DNA from: Lysobacteraceae bacterium NML03-0222
GTDB lineage: Bacteria; Pseudomonadota; Gammaproteobacteria; Xanthomonadales; Xanthomonadaceae
Assembly (NCBI GenBank): GCA_002798195.1
Contig: NWQM01000017.1
Location: 1-64,000, forward strand
Length of the DNA stretch: 64,000 nucleotides
Direction of reading: 5' to 3'
The position numbers and the translations under genes were made by a program. The notes beneath the pieces are model-generated. The model saw only the letters and a program-made list of their open reading frames with translations, had not been told where the DNA came from and searched no databases. Numbering within the stretch: the stretch's first letter is position 1; each line of letters begins with the position of its first letter. Below are positions 43,895 through 53,040 of the stretch, in pieces.

Positions 43895-45226
43895 CTAACG
43901 TGCGATGCCGAATTTGTCCATGCGCCGGTACAGCGCCTGCCGTGAAAGCCCAAGCTCGGTGGCGGCCTGTGCCACCACGCCGCGATGACGGCGTAGCGCC
44001 GTCTCGATTTCGCTCTGGGTGGGTTCATGACTGCTCTGTGGCGGTGCGCTGTGGCTGGCAAGTCCCAGCGCGCTGGCCGGGATTTCATCGCCCGCACTCA
44101 GCAAGGCGGCGCGCTGCATCACATTGCGCAACTCGCGCACATTGCCCGGCCACTCATGCGCCAGCAGCGCCTGCTCGGCATCGGCCGAGAGCTGTTTTTC
44201 GCCGCCCAGAAAGTGCCGCGCCAGCGGCAGGATGTCGGCACGGCGCGCGGCCAGCGGCGGTAGCGCCAGCTCGATGGCGTTCAGACGGTAATACAAATCC
44301 TGGCGGAACTCGCCGCGGGCAATCATTGCCGGCAGGTCGGCATTGGTGGCGGCGATGATGCGCACCTTGACCGATTGCTCGCGCTGGCTGCCCAGGCGGC
44401 TGAAGCGCCCGGTTTCCAGCACCCGCAGCAGCTTGGTTTGCCCGGCCAGCGGCAAGGTGCCGATTTCATCCAGAAACAGCGTGCCGCCGTCGGCGGCCTC
44501 GAACTTGCCGGGTCGGGCGCGGGTTGCGCCGGTATAGGCGCCTGCCTCGGCGCCGAACAATTCGCCTTCGACCAAATCCGCCGGCAGCGCGCCGCAGTTG
44601 AGCGCGACAAACGGCCCGCGCGCAACGGCAGAATTGGCATGCAGGATTTCGGCGATTTTTTCCTTGCCGCTGCCGTTGGGGCCGGTGATCAGCACTGACA
44701 GTGGCGAGGCCGCCACCCGGCAGGCCAGGCTTAGCACTTCCTCGCTGGCGGCATCGGCATAGATAAAGCCGCACAAATCATGCTGCTCGGCCAGCGTCTG
44801 GCGGCGTTGCCGCTGGCGCTGCGTGGCTTGGCTGAGTGCCTTGCGGGTATCGGCCAGCTCCAGCAGGTTGCGTACACAGGTCAGCAGCTTGTCATCGTCC
44901 CAGGGCTTGCCAAGGTAGTCGGCGGCTCCGGCCTTGACCAGCGATACCGCGCGTTCCAATTGCGTCCAGGCGGTGAGCAAAATCACCGGCATGTCCGGCC
45001 AGCGCGTGCGGATGTCGTGAAACAGCTGCTCGCCCTCCTCGCCACTGGTGGTGTCAGCCTCGAAGTTCATGTCGGCAATCACCAGGTCGATATCGCCACG
45101 CCCCAGCCGCGCCAGCCCCTCGGCCGGAGACTTGGCGCTGATAGCGTCAATATCGTTCAGCGAAAACAGCAAGGTCAGCGCCGTGGCGACCGCCGGGTTG
45201 TCGTCAATGATGAGAATGCGGGGCAT
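43895..45226 (-). CDS. NtrC-family sigma-54-dependent response regulator
   Basis: This 443-aa regulator has a receiver domain (phosphoacceptor Asp52 in LVIADMN, Lys107 in LGKPWDDD), an AAA+ domain with Walker A GPNGSGKEK and the sigma-54 contact loop GAYTGA (a GAFTGA variant), and a C-terminal Fis-type helix-turn-helix (GVVAQAATELGLSRQALYRRMD). I use the ATG at 45226 because the N-terminal extension from 45283 is not family-like; no strong ribosome site supports either. Its probable target is the export operon at 48221-52900, which has a sigma-54 promoter and tandem operator sites. Confidence 0.88.
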   Translation of the reverse strand: MPRILIIDDNPAVATALTLLFSLNDIDAISAKSPAEGLARLGRGDIDLVIADMNFEADTTSGEEGEQLFHDIRTRWPDMPVILLTAWTQLERAVSLVKAGAADYLGKPWDDDKLLTCVRNLLELADTRKALSQATQRQRQRRQTLAEQHDLCGFIYADAASEEVLSLACRVAASPLSVLITGPNGSGKEKIAEILHANSAVARGPFVALNCGALPADLVEGELFGAEAGAYTGATRARPGKFEAADGGTLFLDEIGTLPLAGQTKLLRVLETGRFSRLGSQREQSVKVRIIAATNADLPAMIARGEFRQDLYYRLNAIELALPPLAARRADILPLARHFLGGEKQLSADAEQALLAHEWPGNVRELRNVMQRAALLSAGDEIPASALGLASHSAPPQSSHEPTQSEIETALRRHRGVVAQAATELGLSRQALYRRMDKFGIAR

Positions 45227-45325
45227 GGATAGGGTTGATGGGCGGATGATTGGCAAGGGTGCGTTATGCGCTTGGCAGGGCATTGGCTAAGAGGTCGGGC
45301 GGGCATGTCCGCCTGCCGAGCACAG

Positions 45326-46231
45326 TCAAGGCCGCCCCCATTCCAGCGCGCCGATGCGCAGGGTATCGTCGTCAAGCTGGCAGATGTCCAGGGTGATGGC
45401 CTCGGCGATGTCGTCACTGTCTATGCTCACCATCACCCAGGCCAGCATCGTGGCCGGCATGTCAGGCAGGTCATTGTGCGGCGGCAGGGCGTGTACGCGG
45501 TTGATGGGCGTTTCGGCGTAAGACACCATCGCCTCGTAGTCTTTTTGCAGGTCATTGATGGTGGTTTCGTCCTGCAATTCCGGCATCAGCATGGCATACG
45601 CCCGGGCGTAATCGCCGTCGACCAGCGCCCAGGCAAAATCTTCGGCGCATTCGCAGATACGCCTGCTTTGCGCTTCGCTCAAAGGCGCGCGCCGGGCGGC
45701 GTTGTCCTGCGCATTGCAGGATGCCTCGTCCCCGTCCGCAGCGCCGAGCCTTGCCGCCATGGCAAAGGCCTGCTCCATTTCATCGGAAAGGCCGGGGCTG
45801 AACTGCGCCATGCGCTGCATCATTTGCTGCCTGAGCCAGTCCAGCGTGTCGTCTTCCGACTTCGGACCCTGGCCTTGTTGCAGCAGGCGGCATTGTGAGA
45901 GCACCGGTTGCAGCTCGGCCAGCGAGAGGTAGTCGCCCTGCGCCGCGCAGGCCTCGAAGCTGCCAATAGCCGCATCAAAATCGCCCAGCTCCATCAACAG
46001 CAGGGCGCGCTGGTACATCCAGAAGCCTTGCGGATAAACGGCCACGGCCTGGGCGTATAGTTGCTCGGCTTCGCGCAGGCGCCCGGTATGGATGGGGCGT
46101 GGCATCATGCCGCTGGACATGACCCAGCCTTCGCCCTGGGGCAGTGGCAAATCCGCTTTGCCGCGCGCGGCAGTGCGTTCGGCTTGGGTGGCGATGGCCT
46201 CGGCGGCCTTGCGCTGGATAGCGTCGGTCAT
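45326..46231 (-). CDS. TPR-like hypothetical protein
   Basis: This 301-aa protein has one or two TPR-like helices (REAEQLYAQAVAVYPQGFWMYQRALLLMELGDFDAAIGSFEAC) and a later helical part with an acidic tail. No signal peptide or catalytic motif is seen. A GGAG ribosome site supports the ATG at 46231, which overlaps the preceding gene by 4 bases. It is the last of a three-gene overlapping minus-strand cassette of unknown role lying between the regulator and the MazEF pair. Confidence 0.7.
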   Translation of the reverse strand: MTDAIQRKAAEAIATQAERTAARGKADLPLPQGEGWVMSSGMMPRPIHTGRLREAEQLYAQAVAVYPQGFWMYQRALLLMELGDFDAAIGSFEACAAQGDYLSLAELQPVLSQCRLLQQGQGPKSEDDTLDWLRQQMMQRMAQFSPGLSDEMEQAFAMAARLGAADGDEASCNAQDNAARRAPLSEAQSRRICECAEDFAWALVDGDYARAYAMLMPELQDETTINDLQKDYEAMVSYAETPINRVHALPPHNDLPDMPATMLAWVMVSIDSDDIAEAITLDICQLDDDTLRIGALEWGRP

Positions 46232-46914
46232 GATGTCGCTCCTTGGGGCTGGCGCAGTGGGTCGCCGCCTTGGGCGTCCCAGTAGGCGACATAATCGCAG
46301 GCATCGCGCAGCAGCCAGTAGCGCAGGCATTCCTCGGCCTCCTTGGTCTTGCCGCTGCCCAGCGCATCAAAGTAATGCTCACGGAATTCTTGGGCTTGCG
46401 CACGCTTTTCCGCGTTGTAGCGCCGCGCGGCGGCAGCGTTGGCTGCACTGCTCATGCGTGTCCAGAACGGCAAGGCCTGTTGCACGAAGGCGGCTTCAAA
46501 ATCGTCCATCACCGCATCAAGGTTGCTACCGTCGGCCGCCACACGCCAGAGGCTCATATCCTTTCTGCGCCCGCCGCCGGCCTGGCTTGGCGCGTCATCG
46601 CATTGCACGCTCATCAGATATTGCGTGCCCCAATAAGGTTCTCGCGCCTGCAAATAGCGCTCGACGATGGCCTGCTCATCGGCATCGAAATGGTAAATGC
46701 CCGCCACGCAATCAAAGGTGCTATCGGCGCTCGGCTGCCCGATATGCTGCAAATGTGCATTCAATGCGCGGCTGGCGGCATACCACACCTGCCCGTCAGC
46801 GAGACGGTAATAGCTGCGGCCGATGTGGTGCTGAAAGCCCTGCGCCTGCAAATGCGGCCACAGGCGCTTGTGCAAGGCGCTGGCGATTTTGCTGCTGCTG
46901 ATATGCGTGCTCAT
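46228..46914 (-). CDS. Hypothetical protein, possibly DUF4304-related
   Basis: This 228-aa protein opens with LHKRLWPHLQAQGFQHHIGRSYYRL and continues with VWYAASRALNAHLQ, which echoes the GF...R.FYR pattern of its DUF4304 neighbour. This may be a diverged paralogue, but I cannot confirm it. The C-terminal third is helical with a KTKEAEECLRYWLL repeat-like helix. It overlaps both neighbours by 4 bases, so all three are translated together. Confidence 0.6.
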   Translation of the reverse strand: MSTHISSSKIASALHKRLWPHLQAQGFQHHIGRSYYRLADGQVWYAASRALNAHLQHIGQPSADSTFDCVAGIYHFDADEQAIVERYLQAREPYWGTQYLMSVQCDDAPSQAGGGRRKDMSLWRVAADGSNLDAVMDDFEAAFVQQALPFWTRMSSAANAAAARRYNAEKRAQAQEFREHYFDALGSGKTKEAEECLRYWLLRDACDYVAYWDAQGGDPLRQPQGATS

Positions 46915-47549
46915 GTGTCCGGCTCCTGATTCAGCACCAGCCCATGTGCGGCGGCCAGTGCATGGATCTGCGGAGCGATGGATTTGCGGTATTCAAGGCC
47001 GATATTGAGCCGCTCGCGCGCCTTGTCGTGCTCGCCCAGCAAGAGATAAAAGCTGGCGGCATGCAGTGGGTCAAGCGGCATCGGGGCGCCACCGGGCAGC
47101 TGCGCAAAATCGCCGCCGGCGGCCTGGAATGCTTCTGGCGTGAAGGCGGCAAACCAGGGCAGGGCGTGATTCAACACCGCCTGTTGCAGCGTGTGAGCCA
47201 GGGCTTCGTCGCTGCTTGCCGTGTCCATTGACCACCAGAAGTCCTCGTCTTTTTGCGGCAGGAGCGCACCGATGCGCTGGCGGAAATGGCATTGGTGCTC
47301 CTGCGGTTTTTCGAGTGGCGGCGCATCCAGCATGGCCGCGATTTGCGGCAGGTACAGGCCAAGATTGACGGTGAACTCGCCTTTGCCTTCCGTGTTGTAC
47401 TTGCCGCCCTGTATGTCGATGACTTCCACCGCGCCATCATCGCGGCTGCGGCGAAACACGCGCGCCTGTTTCTTGAAACCGGCGGCCTTCAGCGGCGTGG
47501 CAAGCGCCAGTTTGATGATGGTGTCGATGCGTTTACCGATGGGGAGCAT
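46911..47549 (-). CDS. DUF4304 domain protein
   Basis: This 212-aa protein has the DUF4304 pattern near its start: PLKAAGFKKQARVFRRS, VIDIQGGKYN and GEFTVNLGLYLPQI. A C-terminal helical region follows. DUF4304 proteins are often seen near toxin or secretion genes and may be immunity-like, but no function is established. I chose ATG 47549 over the upstream TTG 47561; neither has a strong ribosome site. It diverges from the MazEF pair across a 127-base gap. Confidence 0.65.
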   Translation of the reverse strand: MLPIGKRIDTIIKLALATPLKAAGFKKQARVFRRSRDDGAVEVIDIQGGKYNTEGKGEFTVNLGLYLPQIAAMLDAPPLEKPQEHQCHFRQRIGALLPQKDEDFWWSMDTASSDEALAHTLQQAVLNHALPWFAAFTPEAFQAAGGDFAQLPGGAPMPLDPLHAASFYLLLGEHDKARERLNIGLEYRKSIAPQIHALAAAHGLVLNQEPDT

Positions 47550-47639
47550 GGAAAGATTCAAGCAGGGCAGCAGTGATGAGGGCAGGTTACAGCAAGGCCA
47601 CTTGACGGGCTTCTTCAGGCCTGGTCGGGGGCATGAGTG

Positions 47640-47664
47640 ATACGCTTATGCGTATAAAGCGTAT
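47640..47664. promoter_or_regulatory. Palindromic operator of the MazEF-type locus
   Basis: ATACGCTT (47640-47647) and AAGCGTAT (47657-47664) are a perfect inverted repeat, with a further GCGTAT half-site inside (47650-47655). It ends 12 bases before the antitoxin ATG. Toxin-antitoxin complexes usually bind such palindromes at their own promoter, so autoregulation is inferred. Confidence 0.6.
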
Positions 47665-47676
47665 TGGGGGTGCATC

Positions 47677-47907
47677 ATGCACAAGCGAATGACCATTACT
47701 TTGGATGAGGCGGTTTACGAAGGACTCTACCGGCGGGTAGGCAAGCGCCGCATGAGCCAGTTCATTGAAGACTTGCTGCGTCCGCATGTCACCGATGCCG
47801 CACTGGATAAAGGTTATGCGGCCATGGCGGCAGACCAAGCGCGTGAGGCCGAAGCCAAGACATGGTGCAATGCACTGGCCGGGGATGCGGACGATGGTTC
47901 GTGGTGA
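47677..47907 (+). CDS. Antitoxin of a MazEF-type module (ribbon-helix-helix)
   Basis: This 76-aa protein begins KRMTITLDEAVYEGLYRRVGKRRMSQFIEDLL, a ribbon-helix-helix fold with the DNA-contacting strand TITLD at the N-terminus. The variable C-terminal tail would bind and cover the toxin. GGGGG lies at a fitting distance from the ATG. Its end overlaps the toxin start by 14 bases. The palindrome upstream is the likely operator. Confidence 0.85.
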   Translation: MHKRMTITLDEAVYEGLYRRVGKRRMSQFIEDLLRPHVTDAALDKGYAAMAADQAREAEAKTWCNALAGDADDGSW

Positions 47908-48220
47908 AATCTGGTGGGTAGAGTTTGACCCCGCTGTTGGCAGTGAAATCCGCAAGCGTCGCCCGGCCATCATCGTCAGCAATGATGCGGCCAATCGGAA
48001 TCTGGCACGGGTGGTGGTCATACCGCTCACCAGCAATACCGAGCGGCTCTATCCCGGTGAAGCCTTGGTCATGGCGGGGAGCCAGCAAAGCAAGGCCATG
48101 GCCGATCAAATCATGGCGGCGGACAAACAGCGCCTGAAAAGCCGCCTTGGTGCAGTTTCCAAGGCGGATATGCAGGCGGTTGAAGATGCCATCAAGCTGC
48201 ATTTGGCATTGCCTTTGTAA
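47894..48220 (+). CDS. MazF/PemK-type mRNA interferase toxin
   Basis: This 108-aa protein carries the MazF/PemK fold: VRGEIWWVEFDPAVGSEIRKRRPAIIVSND (about 2-31), VVVIPLTSN, and the C-terminal segment beginning ADQIMAADKQRL. MazF toxins cut RNA at short specific sites. The ATG at 47894 overlaps the antitoxin gene. The stop abuts the convergent permease stop (48221) with no terminator between them, which suggests an inserted cassette. Confidence 0.92.
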   Translation: MVRGEIWWVEFDPAVGSEIRKRRPAIIVSNDAANRNLARVVVIPLTSNTERLYPGEALVMAGSQQSKAMADQIMAADKQRLKSRLGAVSKADMQAVEDAIKLHLALPL

Positions 48221-49456
48221 TCACACACTCCGTGTCGCAGTGGCCGGAGGGATGGCGGCGGCGCGCAGTGCGGGGGCGAGCACGGCGAGCTGGCCGAGCA
48301 GCCACAGCACCACGGCGGCGATCGGCAGGGTTTGCCAGGGCAGGCGCGGCAGTTCGTATTTGGCCATCAGGAACTGGTTGAGGCCGAAGGCCAGCAGCAG
48401 GCCGAGCACGATGCCACCGGTAACGATGAGAAAGTTCTCGCTCTGGAAATAGCGCAGGATGTCGCCACGAGTGGCGCCGAGTGCGCGGCGGATGCCGATT
48501 TGCCGGGTGCGCTGCTGCACCCAGAAGCTTGCCAAGCCGACGATGCCGAAGGCGGTGACGGCCAGCAGCACCACGGCGACGATGCCAAGCAGCCAGATCA
48601 TGGCGCGATCCTCGGCAAAATAGTCATGGCGGATTTCGGCAAAGGTTTGCTGCGCAATCAGGATGCGCTGCGGCTCCAGTTGCTTCAGCGTGTCAGCGGC
48701 GGCCTTCAGTGCAGCTTCGGGGGAATGGCCGGGTTCAAGCCGCAGCAGGTAGTTGCCGACCAGGGTATAGGGCAGGCGCATTGGTAGCAGCATGGAGTCG
48801 TATTGTTGCTGCGGGCCGCGCGCTTCATGGCTGGGGCGCAGCAGGTTGTCGATGACGCCGACGATGGTGATCGGTTGGGTGTCGAAGTACAGCGGTTTGC
48901 CGACGGCGCTCTCTCCCGGATAGAGCTTGTCGGCCAGCGAACGGGTGATGATGATGCTGCGAATCTTCCCCAGCGCCTCGTTCATCGCAGCCTCGTCCGG
49001 CACATCAATGAGCTCTTCGCTGGCAAAGTCGCGCCCGGCCAGCAGTGCGCTGCCCAGAGTGTGCCAGACGCGCTCGCCACCCAGATACATGGTGGCATTG
49101 TGGTAGGTGACGTTATCGCCGGGGCTGGCGGACACGCCGCTGTTCCAGGAGTTATTGATCATCGGCAGCTGCGAAATCTGGCTGGCGTCGATCACCCCCG
49201 GCAGGGCGCGCAATGCGGCCAGGTCAGTCTGGGTTTGTGCCAGGGCATTGTTATGGCGGCCAATGCCGGTGAGCCGGATATTGACCAGATGCGCCTCGTC
49301 CACGCCGCTGACCACCTGGAGCGCCTGGAAGCGGCGTTGGATGAGGAACAGGGCATTGCAGAGGATGGCGCAGGTCAGCGCGATTTCCAGCAGCAGGATG
49401 CCAGCGGCGGATTTGTGCTGGCGCAGGGCGGAAAGAATCGGGCGCAGGTTCAACAT
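48221..49456 (-). CDS. MacB/FtsX-type ABC transporter permease (second)
   Basis: This 411-aa protein has one N-terminal membrane helix (about 20-40), a large periplasmic domain (about 45-280), and three C-terminal helices in the FtsX pattern, ending with a QIGIRRALGATRGDILRYFQSEN coupling segment. This is the MacB layout with the ATPase on a separate chain. It pairs with the permease next door to form an exporter with the ATPase and MacA-like adaptor. Start and stop are clear; its stop abuts the mazF stop. Confidence 0.88.
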   Translation of the reverse strand: MLNLRPILSALRQHKSAAGILLLEIALTCAILCNALFLIQRRFQALQVVSGVDEAHLVNIRLTGIGRHNNALAQTQTDLAALRALPGVIDASQISQLPMINNSWNSGVSASPGDNVTYHNATMYLGGERVWHTLGSALLAGRDFASEELIDVPDEAAMNEALGKIRSIIITRSLADKLYPGESAVGKPLYFDTQPITIVGVIDNLLRPSHEARGPQQQYDSMLLPMRLPYTLVGNYLLRLEPGHSPEAALKAAADTLKQLEPQRILIAQQTFAEIRHDYFAEDRAMIWLLGIVAVVLLAVTAFGIVGLASFWVQQRTRQIGIRRALGATRGDILRYFQSENFLIVTGGIVLGLLLAFGLNQFLMAKYELPRLPWQTLPIAAVVLWLLGQLAVLAPALRAAAIPPATATRSV

Positions 49457-49463
49457 GAGAGCC

Positions 49464-50756
49464 TCACTGGAGTTTCAACTGGATGGCGGGCGGGATATGC
49501 ATCGCGCGCCAGGCGGGCAGCCATGCAGCCAGGAGGCTGGCGGCCACGGCGATGACGAAAGTGGTCAGCAGCATCGGCAGGTTCATCTGCGCAAGTTCAG
49601 CATAGGCGCTGGGCTGCTGGCGCACGCCCCACAGGCCGAGGAAGGCGAGCAGCAGCCCGGCTGCGCCGCCGATGAGGCCAATCAGGCCGCCTTCCACCAG
49701 CAATTGCAGAAAGATTTGCCGGCGGCTGGCGCCGAGCGCACGACGTACGCCGATTTCACCGCTGCGGCGCAGGAACTTGGCCAGCATCAGCCCGACCACG
49801 TTCACCAGACACACCGCCAGAAAACCCAGCGCCAGCCACAGTTGCAGCTTGACATCGGCAGGCACGACCCGGGTGTAGTCCAGCCAGGCCATGACATCGC
49901 GCAGGCGCACATTGGGCGGGCGGGAAAAACGTCCAGCGTCTTTTTGCTTGGCCGAGTAGTTTTCCAGATAACGCTTGAAATCCCCGGCCTGTCCTGGGGA
50001 TTCCAGCTCCACCCAGTATTGCAGCCAGGCGCAGGGGGCGTTGAGATCGGTGTGCGCGCCTTCGTACATGGCAAAACAGTTCATGTTGCCGCTAGCGCCC
50101 CATTTCAGCGCGCGCGCGGTGTGGTAGGGCACGATGGCCAGCTCCGGCCTGCTGAACGCGGAGACATTGTTGTCATAAAAGCGCGGCGTGGGTCGCCATG
50201 GCGCCATCACGCCGACAATGCGGAAAGTGGTGCCATTGATGCGCACGTCCTTGCCGACCGAATTGCCGCCGGCAAACAGTTTCTCGTTGAGTTCGTCGGT
50301 GATGACGGCCACCCGCGCGGCGGCGGCGTCTTCGCTGGCCTGCCAGGGCTGGCCGTAGCGCAGCGGCACATTGAACATCGGGAAGAAATCGGCACTGGCG
50401 CTACGGGTGCTGGTCAGCATCGGCTCGCTGCCTTCGCCGCCCTGGATGACCGTATCGCTCCAGGCGGTGATGACCTGACGCTTGGCGCGGCCTTCGGCCA
50501 GCAGCGCCTCGGCATCAAAGCGCGAGACATCATCGGGCGGCTCGCTGTCCTGCGAGTCCTGCGGATACATGTCCAGCTGCACACGGAACAGGCGCTCGCT
50601 CTTGTCCGGGATGGGGTTGCCCGAGAGAGTGCGGAACACGGTGAGCGTGGTCATGGTCGCGCCGATGCCCACGGCAATGGTGAGAATCATCAAGACGGTG
50701 AGCGCGCGGTTGCGCCGCAAACTCATCCGGGCAAGTTTCAGGTAATAGGCCAGCAT
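49464..50756 (-). CDS. MacB/FtsX-type ABC transporter permease (first)
   Basis: This 430-aa protein shows the same layout: an N-terminal helix after RRNRALTVL, a periplasmic domain, then three helices including a GEIGVRRALGASRRQIFLQ coupling region. The ATG at 50756 is supported by a GAGGTG ribosome site; a TTG four codons earlier is less likely. It is 8 bases after the ATPase and 7 bases before the second permease, so two non-identical permease chains probably make a heterodimer. Confidence 0.88.
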   Translation of the reverse strand: MLAYYLKLARMSLRRNRALTVLMILTIAVGIGATMTTLTVFRTLSGNPIPDKSERLFRVQLDMYPQDSQDSEPPDDVSRFDAEALLAEGRAKRQVITAWSDTVIQGGEGSEPMLTSTRSASADFFPMFNVPLRYGQPWQASEDAAAARVAVITDELNEKLFAGGNSVGKDVRINGTTFRIVGVMAPWRPTPRFYDNNVSAFSRPELAIVPYHTARALKWGASGNMNCFAMYEGAHTDLNAPCAWLQYWVELESPGQAGDFKRYLENYSAKQKDAGRFSRPPNVRLRDVMAWLDYTRVVPADVKLQLWLALGFLAVCLVNVVGLMLAKFLRRSGEIGVRRALGASRRQIFLQLLVEGGLIGLIGGAAGLLLAFLGLWGVRQQPSAYAELAQMNLPMLLTTFVIAVAASLLAAWLPAWRAMHIPPAIQLKLQ

Positions 50757-50764
50757 GGAACACC

Positions 50765-51439
<675 letters not shown>

Positions 51440-51582
51440 GGCATTGACTCCAGAGGTAAAGGGTTAAAGAGCAGGGGGTAAAGGCCAGAGGCCAGGGGTT
51501 ATGGAAGTGCGCTAAAAGCCGGGATTTGGGTCAAAAGAAAGGAAAAAGCATTGATTAGGCAGATGGCACTGTCGATGCTTTT

Positions 51583-51621
51583 CCCGAGTCCCGAGTCCCG
51601 AGTCCCGAGTCCCGAGTCCCG
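51583..51621. repeat. CCCGAGT heptamer tandem repeat
   Basis: Five perfect copies of the 7-base unit CCCGAGT (51583-51617) plus a partial copy lie just 3' of the macA-like stop, in the gap before the ATPase gene. On the transcribed strand the unit reads ACTCGGG. Heptamer arrays of this GGGACTC-like type are common in Xanthomonadaceae genomes and vary in copy number. The rest of the 186-base gap holds A- and G-rich low-complexity sequence and no gene. Confidence 0.85.
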
Positions 51622-51625
51622 GCTT

Positions 51626-52900
51626 TCAATGCACCCTCACTTTCCCGGCATCGCCGAGGTGGTCGTGGCCGGAGACGATGACGCGCTCGCCCTCAGTCAG
51701 GCCGCTGATGATTTCCACCGCGTCTAGGCTGCGTGCGCCGGTCTTGATCGGGCGTTTTGTGGCGATGCCATCGACCACTACCCAGACACTGTGGCCAACG
51801 CCCTGATCCAGTGCCGGGCCGCGCTCGACCATCAGCACGTCATGGCGGGTATCGAGCAGGATGCGCGCGGCAAGGCGCTGGTTCTGGCGCAGGGCTTCGG
51901 GTTGTCGACCTTCAGCAAAGCGCAGCCGGGCGCTGACTTCGCCGCTCACCACTTCCGGTGAAACCGCTGCCACCGTAGCCGGGTAGCGCTGGTTGTTGCC
52001 GGAGAGCTCGGCGGGCATGCCGATGGCCAGGTCGCGGGCAAAGCTTTCGGGCACCTTGATTTCGACCTCGAAGCGGCTCAAGTCCACCACCGAGAGTACG
52101 GCGGCATTGGCAGCGACGTTTTGCCGTTGGGCAACAAACACCTGCCCGACCTGACCATCGAACGGGGCGCGGATGGCGAGTGCTTCCACTTGCCGCCGCA
52201 ACTCCTCGACCGCGGCCTTCTGGCGGGCTGCCTGAGCGCTGCGGTTGCGAGCATCCAGTCCCGCAGCGGCGCTTTGCAGTCCGGCATCCTGACGGGCATG
52301 GTTGAGGCCGATATCGGCTTTTTGCACGGCATCGCGGGCGCGGGCGAAATCCACCTGGGCAACCGCGCCTCCCTCATAGCCGCGCTGGTAGCGTTCCAAC
52401 TCGCGCTGCGCGGCCTGTTGTTCGACCCGCGCCTGATCGAGCAATTTGCTGGCTTGGGCGTGCGCGATGCGCGCGGAGAGCGTGGCGCGGCTGGCCTCGG
52501 CCTCAAGGCTGGCCAGCGTGGCTTCTTCCTGCGCCAGGCGGCTCAAAAGCTCCGGGCTTTCGATTTCGGCCAGTACTTCACCGGCCTTGACCGCATCGCC
52601 GGCCACTACTTTCAGCGTGACCGTGCCAGCGCCGACGGCGTACAGGCTGGGGCTGTTGCTGGCGATGACCCGGCCCTCGGCGGCGATATCGCGCACCAGA
52701 TCGCCACGCTTGACCTCGGCAATGCGCAGCCGGGCGGCATCGACCGAGTGACTGCCGGCCAGCCAACCACGCCCGACCCAGCCGATACCGGCCAGCAAGG
52801 CCAGTGCGATGCCGGCAGGCAGCAACCAGCGGCGGTGGCGGGCAAGACCGGTGGAGGGCTGCAGTGGGGTGTCCTGGGCGGAGGTGTCACGGATGTTCAT
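51626..52900 (-). CDS. MacA/HlyD-type periplasmic adaptor
   Basis: This 424-aa membrane fusion protein has an N-terminal membrane anchor (about 25-43), a lipoyl half-domain, a long coiled-coil hairpin (about 130-240, rich in Ala/Gln/Arg) and a second lipoyl motif IRAPFDGQVGQVFVAQRQNVAAN (about 245-267), then a beta-barrel. It links the ABC permeases to an outer-membrane exit duct. It is first in the operon; a sigma-54 promoter lies 35-50 bases upstream of the ATG. Confidence 0.92.
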   Translation of the reverse strand: MNIRDTSAQDTPLQPSTGLARHRRWLLPAGIALALLAGIGWVGRGWLAGSHSVDAARLRIAEVKRGDLVRDIAAEGRVIASNSPSLYAVGAGTVTLKVVAGDAVKAGEVLAEIESPELLSRLAQEEATLASLEAEASRATLSARIAHAQASKLLDQARVEQQAAQRELERYQRGYEGGAVAQVDFARARDAVQKADIGLNHARQDAGLQSAAAGLDARNRSAQAARQKAAVEELRRQVEALAIRAPFDGQVGQVFVAQRQNVAANAAVLSVVDLSRFEVEIKVPESFARDLAIGMPAELSGNNQRYPATVAAVSPEVVSGEVSARLRFAEGRQPEALRQNQRLAARILLDTRHDVLMVERGPALDQGVGHSVWVVVDGIATKRPIKTGARSLDAVEIISGLTEGERVIVSGHDHLGDAGKVRVH

Positions 52901-52934
52901 ATTGCAGACAGGCGGTGGCGATGCTCAGGCTTTC

Positions 52935-52950
52935 AGCAAAACCTGTGCCA
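52935..52950 (-). promoter_or_regulatory. Sigma-54 promoter of the export operon
   Basis: On the minus strand the sequence TGGCACAGGTTTTGCT matches the sigma-54 consensus TGGCAC-N5-TTGCW at every consensus base, with correct GG/GC spacing. It lies 35 bases before the macA-like ATG, so transcription would start near 52923. The only sigma-54 activator in the window is the regulator at 43895-45226. Confidence 0.82.
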
Positions 52951-52993
52951 ACCATAACTGCATGTTTTTATTGGGTTTGATTTGTCTCTGGGG

Positions 52994-53025
52994 TGTCCGG
53001 CCAAGGCTGCGGACGTCCGCGGACA
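52994..53025. promoter_or_regulatory. Tandem TGTCCG/CGGACA operator array
   Basis: Four half-sites lie in a row: TGTCCG (52994), CGGAC (53010), GTCCG (53015) and CGGACA (53020). They make one dyad with a 10-base spacer and one immediate palindrome (GTCCGCGGAC). A further perfect palindrome GCGGACGTCCGC covers 53009-53020. The array is about 45-75 bases upstream of the sigma-54 promoter, a normal place for NtrC-type enhancer sites. It also lies just before the receptor promoter on the other strand. Confidence 0.6.
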
Positions 53026-53040
53026 GTGCGCCCAAGTAAC

